DNA from: Actinomycetes bacterium
GTDB taxonomy: Bacteria; Actinomycetota; Actinomycetes; Actinomycetales; Microbacteriaceae
Direction: 5' to 3'
NCBI GenBank assembly: GCA_023386675.1
Contig: JAEWJG010000246.1
Span: 1 to 8,881, forward strand
DNA: 8,881 bases
Shown here: positions 1-5,338 of the stretch, one piece after another
Layout of the letters: every line of letters starts with the position of its first letter
Position numbering within the stretch: position 1 is the stretch's first letter
Translations under genes and position numbers: made by a program
Notes under the pieces: model-generated
What the model was told of the DNA's origin: nothing
Database searches by the model: none
Seen by the model: only the letters and a program-made list of their open reading frames with translations

Positions 1-1
1 C

Positions 2-559
2 CTGTTCCTGGGCTGGAGCATCCACAACGACCTCGCCTACGACAGCACGGCGATCTGGCTGCACCTGGTCTCGGGGACGCGCGGGCTCGCCGACCGCGCC
101 GGGCGCATGTTCCCGCCGGTCGTCGTCGGCATCCCGGTACTCGTGCTCGGGTCCATCGCGACCACGATCGTCTTCGGGGACTGGGCGGTGCTCCCGTCGG
201 TCGCGGCGCTGAGCGGCGCCATCCTGGTCATCGGGCTCGGGCTGTCGAGCATCTCCTCCGCGCTGTTCCCGTACCCCGCGACGAAGCCCGGCGACAGCGC
301 GTTCACCCAGCCGCAGACCTCGGGCGCGTCGGCGGCGGTGGTGCAGTCGCTCAGCTTCTTCGCCATCCTGATCCTGTCGTCGCCGGTGCTGATCTTCCTC
401 GTGCTCGGGCTCACCGTGAACGCGTTCTGGCTGGCCGTCGCGCCGGTCGTGGCGGTGGTGATCGGTTTCGGGACGCTGTTCGCCGGACTCTGGCTGGGCG
501 GCCGGGTCGTCGACCGGCGCGGGCCGGAACTCATGGCGTTCGCCAACCGCAACGACTGA
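2..559 (+). CDS. Multi-pass membrane protein, C-terminal part (possible exporter permease)
   Basis: The reading frame is open from base 2 of the window to a TGA at 557-559, so the gene starts upstream and 185 C-terminal residues are visible. The first ATG in frame, at 107, is internal: the residues before it continue an amphipathic, well-composed protein (near LFLGWSIHNDLAYDSTAIWL). After a short basic loop there are two hydrophobic segments (about residues 40-60 and 65-88), a polar loop containing FPYPATKPGDSAFTQPQ, then two or three more segments (about 115-170) and a basic end. This is an integral cytoplasmic-membrane protein. The architecture resembles ABC-2-type exporter permeases, but no ATPase and no diagnostic motif are in view, so the transporter assignment is only a suggestion. 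It ends 54 bases before the DUF3039 gene, which seems to have its own promoter. Confidence 0.75.
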   Translation: MFLGWSIHNDLAYDSTAIWLHLVSGTRGLADRAGRMFPPVVVGIPVLVLGSIATTIVFGDWAVLPSVAALSGAILVIGLGLSSISSALFPYPATKPGDSAFTQPQTSGASAAVVQSLSFFAILILSSPVLIFLVLGLTVNAFWLAVAPVVAVVIGFGTLFAGLWLGGRVVDRRGPELMAFANRND

Positions 560-575
560 GCCCCGGCTGATCCGT

Positions 576-596
576 CCAGGGGCGTCGCAGCCCTGG
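576..596. repeat. Short inverted repeat in front of the DUF3039 gene
   Basis: CCAGGG (576-581) and CCCTGG (591-596) form a perfect 6-bp dyad around a 9-base spacer. It lies just downstream of the membrane-protein stop and just upstream of the -10 element at 602-607. It could be a weak terminator for the first gene or an operator for the second. No T-tract follows, so neither role is established. Confidence 0.3.
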
Positions 597-601
597 GCGT
601 C

Positions 602-607
602 TACACT
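602..607 (+). promoter_or_regulatory. -10 element of a probable leaderless promoter for the DUF3039 gene
   Basis: TACACT fits the actinobacterial TANNNT -10 pattern. Exactly six bases separate it from the ATG at 614, which would place the transcription start on the A of the start codon. The GGAGG at 608-612 is only one base from the ATG, too close to act as a ribosome binding site. No convincing -35 hexamer is visible. Confidence 0.55.
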
Positions 608-613
608 GGAGGC

Positions 614-892
614 ATGAACGAAGCGAGCATCTCCGAGCCCGGCGGCATGCCAAGCGGCGGCGGTGCGACCACGCTCGATCGCGAGCTCGAGGAGCTGCTG
701 CAGAACCAGGAGCCGGGCGATCACGAGCGCTTCTCGCACTACGTGAAGAAGGAGCAGATCCTCGAATCTGCGATGACCGGCAAGCCCGTCAAGGCCCTGT
801 GCGGCAAGATGTGGACGCCGAACCGCGACCCCGAGAAGTTCCCGGTCTGCCCGACCTGCCGCGAGATCTACGAGGGGCTGCAGGGCGAGTAG
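614..892 (+). CDS. DUF3039 domain protein, putative small zinc-binding protein
   Basis: This 92-residue protein matches the DUF3039 family, a conserved actinobacterial family whose function I do not know to be established. The first 20 residues are low-complexity and Gly/Ser-rich. An acidic helix follows (LDRELEELLQ, 21-30), then the conserved core HERFSHYVKK (37-46), ALCGK (61-65) and FPVCPTC (76-82). H42, C63, C79 and C82 could form an H-C-C-C zinc site, with H37 as an alternative ligand; zinc binding is inferred from this spacing. There is no signal peptide or membrane segment, so it is probably cytoplasmic. The ATG at 614 is chosen because the -10 element lies six bases upstream. It stands alone: its upstream neighbour is a membrane protein and the downstream gene is convergent, 17 bases away. 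Family recognition is good; the role is unknown. Confidence 0.88.
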   Translation: MNEASISEPGGMPSGGGATTLDRELEELLQNQEPGDHERFSHYVKKEQILESAMTGKPVKALCGKMWTPNRDPEKFPVCPTCREIYEGLQGE

Positions 893-909
893 GACGACGA
901 GCCGCGGGT

Positions 910-1686
910 CTACGCGGGACGGCGCGCTTCGAGCAGGATACGGCTGCTGTGGCTCACGAAGGAGCCGTTGCGCTGGATGATGTCGTGGATGTCGCGGAGC
1001 CGTTCCCGGTACGCGGCGACGGTGAAGCCGGGCACCGTCCAGACCACCTTGCGCAGGAAGTACACGACGGCGGCGATGTCGTAGAACTCGATGCGGGAAC
1101 GCTCCTCGCGCAGCTCGACGATCTCGAGACTCGCGTGGGCGGCGTGCATCCTCAGTTTCTCGATGCGGGGCACGGCGACCGACGGCTGGGGGCCGAGGAG
1201 GAACTCGTACAGTTCGGCGTTGGACCGTTCGCCGATCTGCTGCGACAGGTAGACGCCCTGCAGCTCCAGCACGCGACGCACCTCCGACAGGTTCTCCCGG
1301 CCCGGTACGGGATGCCTGCTCAGCACGAGCGCGAAGCTCTCGTCGCCGAACGGCAGCGGGGCGTCCTCGTCCGCCGGTCTGACCGTGCCGCCGTAGGGGC
1401 CGAGGGCGTCCCGCGCCAGCGGCACGTTGGGCGACCATCCCTCCGTCGCCGCCACACGTACCGGAGCGGGATCGGCGCCGCGGAGGATCTCGGCGAACAC
1501 CTCCCCGCCTCCAGTCTGCACATCCAGCGCGCTCGGGGCCGAGCTCGCGCGAGCGGACGCCCGCCTCGCGTAGCCCCAGCTCGGTCGTTCCTCGACCGCC
1601 CGCCCCTCGAACCAGGAGAAGTCCCACCCGTCGGTCGGCACCGCCTCGCCCTCTGCGAGGAGGGCGTCGAATGTCCGGGTGCTCAT
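910..1686 (-). CDS. Class I SAM-dependent methyltransferase, translationally coupled to pncB
   Basis: The product has 258 residues. WDFSWFEGRA (21-30) and ERPSWGY (33-39) precede a glycine-rich SAM-binding motif, LDVQTGGGEVF (54-64). An ATEGW stretch (80-84) fits the second strand, and LPFGDESFALVLSRHPV (111-127) fits the post-II/motif-IV region where these enzymes carry functional acidic and aromatic residues. EVRRVLELQGVYL (135-147) is the usual helix and strand after it. The C-terminal half is helical with no membrane segment. This is a soluble Rossmann-fold methyltransferase; its substrate (small molecule, RNA or protein) cannot be told. The ATG at 1686-1684 overlaps the pncB TGA (1685-1683) in an ATGA arrangement, so it is the second gene of a pncB operon and probably translated by reinitiation. 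The stop lies 17 bases from the convergent DUF3039 stop. Confidence 0.85.
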   Translation of the reverse strand: MSTRTFDALLAEGEAVPTDGWDFSWFEGRAVEERPSWGYARRASARASSAPSALDVQTGGGEVFAEILRGADPAPVRVAATEGWSPNVPLARDALGPYGGTVRPADEDAPLPFGDESFALVLSRHPVPGRENLSEVRRVLELQGVYLSQQIGERSNAELYEFLLGPQPSVAVPRIEKLRMHAAHASLEIVELREERSRIEFYDIAAVVYFLRKVVWTVPGFTVAAYRERLRDIHDIIQRNGSFVSHSSRILLEARRPA

Positions 1687-3002
1687 TCGAAGATCGTCGG
1701 CAGCACCGGGTCGCCCCGGCCCAGGCGGAACGCCTCGTCCGGCAGCTCGCTCATCGCCAGCTCGCGGTGCTCGCGTGCGCGTCGTGTCCCCTCGATCCCG
1801 AGGTGCTCCCGATGCACCTCGCCATCGGTGATGAGCGGGATCAGCAGGTCGCGGCCGGTGTCGTCAGGGGTGTCGCCCTTCTCGACGATGTGCACCACCT
1901 CGGCGATGGCCGTGCCGTTCGCGTCGTGGCGGCGGACGGGGCGCTTCCGGCCCCCGACGCTGGCCTTGTGCTCCGACTTCTTGGCCACCGGGATCCACTC
2001 GCCCTCGCCGCCGCGGCTGCGGTGCGCGACCAGCTTGTACACCATGCCGGAGGCGGGGGAGCCGGAGCCGGTGACGACGGACGTGCCCACGCCGTACGAG
2101 TCGACCGGGGATGCCGCGAGCGCGGCGATCGTGAATTCGTCGAGGTCGTTGGTCACGGTGATGCGGGTCTTCGTCGCGCCGAGGTCGTCGAGCTGCGCGC
2201 GCACCTGCTTCACGAGCTTCGGGAGGTCGCCGGAGTCGAGGCGGATGGCGCCGAGTTCTGGGCCCGCGACCTTCACGGCCGTCTCGATCCCCTTCTCGAC
2301 GTCGAAGGTGTCGACCAGCAGCGTCGTGCCGGGTCCGAGCGCATCCACCTGGGCCCGGAACGCGGCCTCCTCGCTGTCGAACAGGAGCGTGAAGGCGTGC
2401 GCGGCGGTGCCCATGGTGGGCACGCCCCAGGTGCGGCCCGCCTCCAGGTTGGAGGTGGCGGAGAAGCCGGCGATGAACGCTGCCCGGGCGGCGGCGACCG
2501 CCGAGCGCTCGTTCGCCCGGCGGGAGCCCATCTCGGCGAGCGGGCGGCCGCCCGCGGCGGACACCATGCGTGCCGCCGCAGAAGCGACCGCTGAGTCGTA
2601 GTTGAACACGCTGAGCAGCAGCGTCTCCAGGATGACGCCCTCGGCGAAGGGCGCGTCCACGATGAAGAACGGCGACCCGGGGAAGAACAGCTCGCCCTCG
2701 CGGTAGCCGCGGATGGTGCCCGAGAAACGGTAATCCGCCAGCCAGTCGACCGTCTCGTCGCGCACGACGTGGTTGTCGCGCAGGAACTGCAGCTCCGCGT
2801 CCCCGAACCGGAACTGCTCGATCAGCTCCAGCAGGCGCCCGGTGCCGGCGAGCACCCCGTAGCGGCGGCCGGCCGGAAGACGGCGGGTGAACGCCTCGAA
2901 CACGCACTCGCGGTCGTGCGTGCCGGCGAGCAGGGCGGCGTCGAGCATCGTGAGCTCGTAGCGATCGGTCAGGAAGGCGGTGGACGCGGGAGTCTCGGTC
3001 AC
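1683..3002 (-). CDS. pncB: Nicotinate phosphoribosyltransferase
   Basis: This enzyme makes nicotinate mononucleotide from nicotinate and PRPP, driven by ATP hydrolysis: the entry step of the Preiss-Handler NAD salvage route in the cytoplasm. The 439-residue length suits the bacterial family. Visible landmarks are TDRYELTML (12-20), GSPFFIVDAPFAEG (109-122), MGSRRA (158-163), SATSNLEAG (181-189) and MGTAAHAF (197-204). H202 in that last motif aligns with the histidine phosphorylated during catalysis in this family. Phosphoribosyl-binding and barrel motifs follow: LVDTFD (229-234), IRLDSGDL (253-260) and DSYGVGT (301-307), then a basic VAKKSEHK...GGRK stretch near 345. The GTG at 3002-3000 gives the family-typical N-terminus and sits six bases after a -10 TAGGCT, so the mRNA is probably leaderless. 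The gene diverges from murI and overlaps the downstream methyltransferase by 4 bases. Confidence 0.96.
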   Translation of the reverse strand: MTETPASTAFLTDRYELTMLDAALLAGTHDRECVFEAFTRRLPAGRRYGVLAGTGRLLELIEQFRFGDAELQFLRDNHVVRDETVDWLADYRFSGTIRGYREGELFFPGSPFFIVDAPFAEGVILETLLLSVFNYDSAVASAAARMVSAAGGRPLAEMGSRRANERSAVAAARAAFIAGFSATSNLEAGRTWGVPTMGTAAHAFTLLFDSEEAAFRAQVDALGPGTTLLVDTFDVEKGIETAVKVAGPELGAIRLDSGDLPKLVKQVRAQLDDLGATKTRITVTNDLDEFTIAALAASPVDSYGVGTSVVTGSGSPASGMVYKLVAHRSRGGEGEWIPVAKKSEHKASVGGRKRPVRRHDANGTAIAEVVHIVEKGDTPDDTGRDLLIPLITDGEVHREHLGIEGTRRAREHRELAMSELPDEAFRLGRGDPVLPTIFE

Positions 3003-3008
3003 GTCGCC

Positions 3009-3014
3009 AGCCTA
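3009..3014 (-). promoter_or_regulatory. pncB: -10 element of the pncB promoter (probably leaderless)
   Basis: Read on the minus strand this is TAGGCT, followed by exactly six bases and then the GTG start of pncB, so the predicted transcription start is the first base of the coding sequence. No Shine-Dalgarno sequence precedes the GTG. No clear -35 box is visible at the expected distance. Confidence 0.55.
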
Positions 3015-3038
3015 CTCACGCGTTCAGCGCACATCCGA

Positions 3039-3065
3039 GCGGCCGGGTCGGGGAGGCGGCCGGGT
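3039..3065. repeat. Tandem direct repeat GCGGCCGGGT in the pncB/murI divergent promoter
   Basis: The 10-base unit GCGGCCGGGT occurs at 3039-3048 and again at 3056-3065, a period of 17 bases. The second copy runs into the first T of the murI -10 element. The units lie about where the -35 region and spacer of the murI promoter would be. This could be a binding site for a dimeric regulator or a chance repeat in GC-rich DNA. Confidence 0.4.
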
Positions 3066-3070
3066 AGGCT
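3065..3070 (+). promoter_or_regulatory. murI: -10 element of the murI-rph-rdgB promoter (leaderless or nearly so)
   Basis: TAGGCT is followed by eight bases and the GTG start of murI at 3079, leaving at most a two-base leader. There is no Shine-Dalgarno sequence upstream of that GTG, which supports leaderless initiation. The hexamer is identical to the pncB -10 on the opposite strand. Confidence 0.55.
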
Positions 3071-3078
3071 GGACTGCT

Positions 3079-3897
3079 GTGACGGATGCGCCGATTGGGA
3101 TCTTCGACTCGGGAGTGGGCGGGCTGACCGTCGCCCGGGCGATCCGGGATCAGCTCCCGAACGAGTCGCTGCTGTACGTCGGCGACACCGCGCACAGCCC
3201 GTATGGCCCGAAGTCCATCGCGGACGTGCGCCGCTACTCCCTCGAGGTGCTCGACTTCCTGGTCGACCAGGGCGTCAAGCTGCTCGTGATCGCCTGCAAC
3301 ACGGCGTCGTCGGCGATGCTGCGGGATGCGCGCGAGCGGTACGACGTGCCGGTCATCGAGGTCATCCAACCGGCCGTCCGCCGTGCCGTCGCCGCGACGC
3401 GCACCGGCCGGGTCGGCGTGATCGGCACCGTCGGCACCATCGCCTCCCGCGCCTACGAGGACGCGTTCGCCGCCGCTCCCACCCTCCAGCTCTTCACGCA
3501 GGCCTGCCCGCGCTTCGTGGAGTTCGTGGAGGCCGGCATCACCAGCGGCGAGGAGGTGCTGCGGGTCACCGCCGAGTATCTGCAGCCGCTGCGCGACGCC
3601 GACGTGGACACCCTGGTGCTGGGATGCACGCACTACCCGTTCCTCAAGGGCGCGATCTCGTACGTGATGGGGGAGGGCGTCTCGCTGGTGTCGAGCGACA
3701 CCGAGACCGCGAAGGACGTGTACCGCACGCTCGTCGGCCAGGGCCTGGAGCGACGCTCGCCCCTGCCGCCGACCATCCGTTACGAGGCCACCGGCTCGGA
3801 CGCCGACCACTTCCTGCGCCTGGCGCACCGGTTCATCGGTCCAGAGGTCTCGGCCGTGGACCTGGTGCAGACCGGCGTCATCGACCTGCCGCTGTAG
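3079..3897 (+). CDS. murI: Glutamate racemase
   Basis: The enzyme interconverts L- and D-glutamate without a cofactor, supplying D-glutamate to MurD for peptidoglycan synthesis in the cytoplasm. The 272-residue length is typical. The N-terminal signature IGIFDSGVGGLTV (6-18) is followed by YVGDTAHSPYG (33-43). The two catalytic cysteines are C73 in ACNTAS and C183 in GCTHYP, one in each pseudosymmetric half, both intact. VGVIGT (112-117) and the C-terminal TGSDADHF (238-245) also fit. The frame stays open upstream to 2980, but the GTG at 3079 is chosen: it gives the family-typical short N-terminus and is preceded by a -10 element, whereas a longer start would run back across the divergent promoter region into pncB. 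It is the first gene of an operon with rph (21 bases downstream) and rdgB. Confidence 0.96.
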   Translation: MTDAPIGIFDSGVGGLTVARAIRDQLPNESLLYVGDTAHSPYGPKSIADVRRYSLEVLDFLVDQGVKLLVIACNTASSAMLRDARERYDVPVIEVIQPAVRRAVAATRTGRVGVIGTVGTIASRAYEDAFAAAPTLQLFTQACPRFVEFVEAGITSGEEVLRVTAEYLQPLRDADVDTLVLGCTHYPFLKGAISYVMGEGVSLVSSDTETAKDVYRTLVGQGLERRSPLPPTIRYEATGSDADHFLRLAHRFIGPEVSAVDLVQTGVIDLPL

Positions 3898-3907
3898 ACC
3901 ATCCATC

Positions 3908-3913
3908 GAGGAG
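3908..3913 (+). promoter_or_regulatory. rph: Ribosome binding site of rph
   Basis: GAGGAG lies five bases before the GTG at 3919. This fixes the rph start and shows that rph, unlike murI, depends on a Shine-Dalgarno signal as an internal operon gene. Confidence 0.75.
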
Positions 3914-3918
3914 AATCC

Positions 3919-4665
3919 GTGACCGACATCACCCGCGCCGACGGGCGCACCCCCAGCCAGCTCCGCCCGGTGACCATCGAGCGCGGATGGAGCCGCCAGG
4001 CCGAGGGGTCGGCGCTCGTCTCGTTCGGCAACACGAAGGTGCTGTGCACGGCCTCCTTCACGAACGGCGTCCCGCGCTGGATGTCCGGCAAGGGCCGCGG
4101 CTGGGTCACCGCCGAGTACGCGATGCTGCCGCGCTCCACGAACGAGCGGATGGACCGCGAGTCCATCAAGGGACGCGTCGGCGGCCGCACCCACGAGATC
4201 AGCCGCCTGATCGGACGCAGCCTGCGCGCGGTCGTCGACATGAAGGCGCTCGGCGAGAACACCATCGTGCTCGACTGCGACGTGCTGCAGGCCGACGGCG
4301 GCACGCGCACCGCGGCCATCACCGGCGCCTACGTCGCGCTCTCCGAGGCCCTGGAGTGGGGCCGTGAGCACCGCTTCATCGGCCAGAAGGCCACGCCGCT
4401 CATCGACTCCGTGTCGGCCGTCTCGGTCGGGATCATCGACGGCACGCCGATGCTCGACCTCGCCTACGTGGAGGATGTGCGCGCCGAGACGGACATGAAC
4501 GTCGTCGTCACCGGGCGCGGGCTGTTCGTGGAGGTGCAGGGCACGGCCGAGGGCGCGCCGTTCGACCGGAACGAGCTGAACTCCCTCCTCGACCTGGCGC
4601 TCGGCGGCGCGACCGAGCTGGCGGCCATCCAGACCGCGACCCTCGCGCCCGCCGCGGAGGCGTGA
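3919..4665 (+). CDS. rph: Ribonuclease PH
   Basis: This phosphorolytic 3'-to-5' exoribonuclease trims tRNA precursors at the 3' end, using phosphate and releasing nucleoside diphosphates; the family acts as a hexameric ring. The 248 residues match the family length. Motifs in order: RPVTIERGW (16-24), GWVTAEYAMLPRST (61-74), KGRVGGRTHEISRLIGRSLR (84-103), DCDVLQADGGTR (119-130) and MLDLAYVED (178-186). R86 and R130 fit the conserved phosphate-binding arginines, and D180 and D186 the conserved catalytic acidic pair, so the enzyme looks active. The GTG at 3919 follows a GAGGAG site. The TGA overlaps the first possible rdgB start (GTG 4662). murI, rph and rdgB read as one transcript. Confidence 0.96.
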   Translation: MTDITRADGRTPSQLRPVTIERGWSRQAEGSALVSFGNTKVLCTASFTNGVPRWMSGKGRGWVTAEYAMLPRSTNERMDRESIKGRVGGRTHEISRLIGRSLRAVVDMKALGENTIVLDCDVLQADGGTRTAAITGAYVALSEALEWGREHRFIGQKATPLIDSVSAVSVGIIDGTPMLDLAYVEDVRAETDMNVVVTGRGLFVEVQGTAEGAPFDRNELNSLLDLALGGATELAAIQTATLAPAAEA

Positions 4666-4667
4666 GC

Positions 4668-5252
4668 GTGCGCGTCGTCCTCGCCACGCACAACCGGGGC
4701 AAGGCGCAGGAGTTCCAGGAGTTGCTGGGCCGCGAGGTGCCGGGCCTGGAGATCGTGACCTACGACGGTCCGGAACCGGTCGAGGACGGCACGAGCTTCG
4801 AGGAGAACGCCGTGATCAAGGCGCGCGCCGCCGCAACCCACACCGGGCTTCCGGCGCTGGCCGACGACTCCGGCATCTGCGTGGATGTGATGGGCGGCGC
4901 ACCGGGTATCTTCTCGGCGCTGTGGTCGGGGACGCACGGCGATGCACAGGCGAACATCCGCCTGCTGCTCGCCCAGCTCGCCGACATCCGTGACGAGGAC
5001 CGCACCGCGCACTTCACGTCGACGCTGGCGCTGGGCGTGCGGGGCGGCGAGCCGACCGTCGTGCAGGGCGTCTGGCCGGGCAGCATCGCGCGTGAGCCGC
5101 GCGGCGAGCACGGCCACGGCTACGACCCGATCTTCCTGCCGGACGGTCACGACCGGAGCGCCGCCGAGCTGACCCTCGACGAGAAGAACGCCGAGAGCCA
5201 CCGCGCCCGGGCGCTGGCCGCGATCGTCCCGGCGCTGCGCGAACTCGGCTGA
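4668..5252 (+). CDS. rdgB: RdgB/HAM1 family dITP/XTP pyrophosphatase
   Basis: This enzyme hydrolyses ITP, dITP and XTP to the monophosphate and pyrophosphate, keeping deaminated purines out of DNA and RNA. Motifs counted from the GTG at 4668 (194 residues): LATHNRGK (5-12), which binds the nucleotide; SFEENAVIKA (43-52); LADDSG (64-69), with the catalytic acidic residues; GYDPIFLP (151-158); and SHRARAL (177-183). Two starts are possible. The GTG at 4662 overlaps the rph stop by 4 bases but has GGAGG one base away. The GTG at 4668 has the same GGAGG (4656-4660) at an ideal seven bases, so I prefer it; the products differ by two residues. The loop usually reading PG-x-x-S-A-R has leucine at position 85. 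Third gene of the murI operon; a hairpin follows. Confidence 0.95.
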   Translation: MRVVLATHNRGKAQEFQELLGREVPGLEIVTYDGPEPVEDGTSFEENAVIKARAAATHTGLPALADDSGICVDVMGGAPGIFSALWSGTHGDAQANIRLLLAQLADIRDEDRTAHFTSTLALGVRGGEPTVVQGVWPGSIAREPRGEHGHGYDPIFLPDGHDRSAAELTLDEKNAESHRARALAAIVPALRELG

Positions 5253-5257
5253 ACGGT

Positions 5258-5275
5258 GTGCCGTGAGAACGGCAC
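5258..5275 (+). terminator. Hairpin terminator candidate after rdgB
   Basis: GTGCCGT (5258-5264) and ACGGCAC (5269-5275) form a perfect 7-bp stem closed by GAGA, a GNRA tetraloop. It starts five bases after the rdgB stop. The following bases (TCATTCCC) are only mildly T-rich, as is common for actinobacterial terminators. A further weak pairing, GCCGC 5289-5293 with GCGGC 5308-5312, lies downstream. It probably ends the murI-rph-rdgB transcript before the metal-exporter promoter. Confidence 0.6.
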
Positions 5276-5314
5276 TCATTCCCATCTAGCCGCAGGCCCT
5301 GGCGGGAGCGGCGA

Positions 5315-5333
5315 CTTCTATCTACCGTAGAAG
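5315..5333 (+). promoter_or_regulatory. Promoter and palindromic operator candidate of the metal exporter
   Basis: The candidate -10 TACCGT (5323-5328) predicts a transcription start near 5335, four bases before the ATG at 5339, so the mRNA would be nearly leaderless. The hexamer sits inside dyad symmetry: CTTCTA (5315-5320) pairs with TAGAAG (5328-5333), and in an alternative register TCTAC (5321-5325) mirrors GTAGA (5327-5331) about a central C. A repressor bound here would block the polymerase. No regulator gene is adjacent. Confidence 0.45.
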
Positions 5334-5338
5334 CTGAG

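Noticed and set aside
799..2601. 600-codon open frame on the + strand across the methyltransferase and pncB genes
   Set aside because: It is antisense to two recognisable enzymes and its translation is rich in Arg, His, Pro and Ser with no family resemblance. This is the usual open-frame shadow of high-GC coding DNA.
2980..3078. Upstream extension of murI to a start at 2980
   Set aside because: It would add 33 residues not typical of glutamate racemases, overlap the pncB start, and place translation across the promoter. The GTG at 3079 is better supported.
2769..4367. Long open frames over murI and rph (532 codons on +, 451 codons on - at 3016-4371)
   Set aside because: Both have biased, low-complexity composition and lie over well-supported murI and rph.
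5258..5280. Zur-type or other metal-regulator box in the GTGCCGT/ACGGCAC dyad
   Set aside because: It does not resemble the AT-rich Zur boxes I know. It sits right after the rdgB stop with a GNRA loop and is better explained as a terminator.
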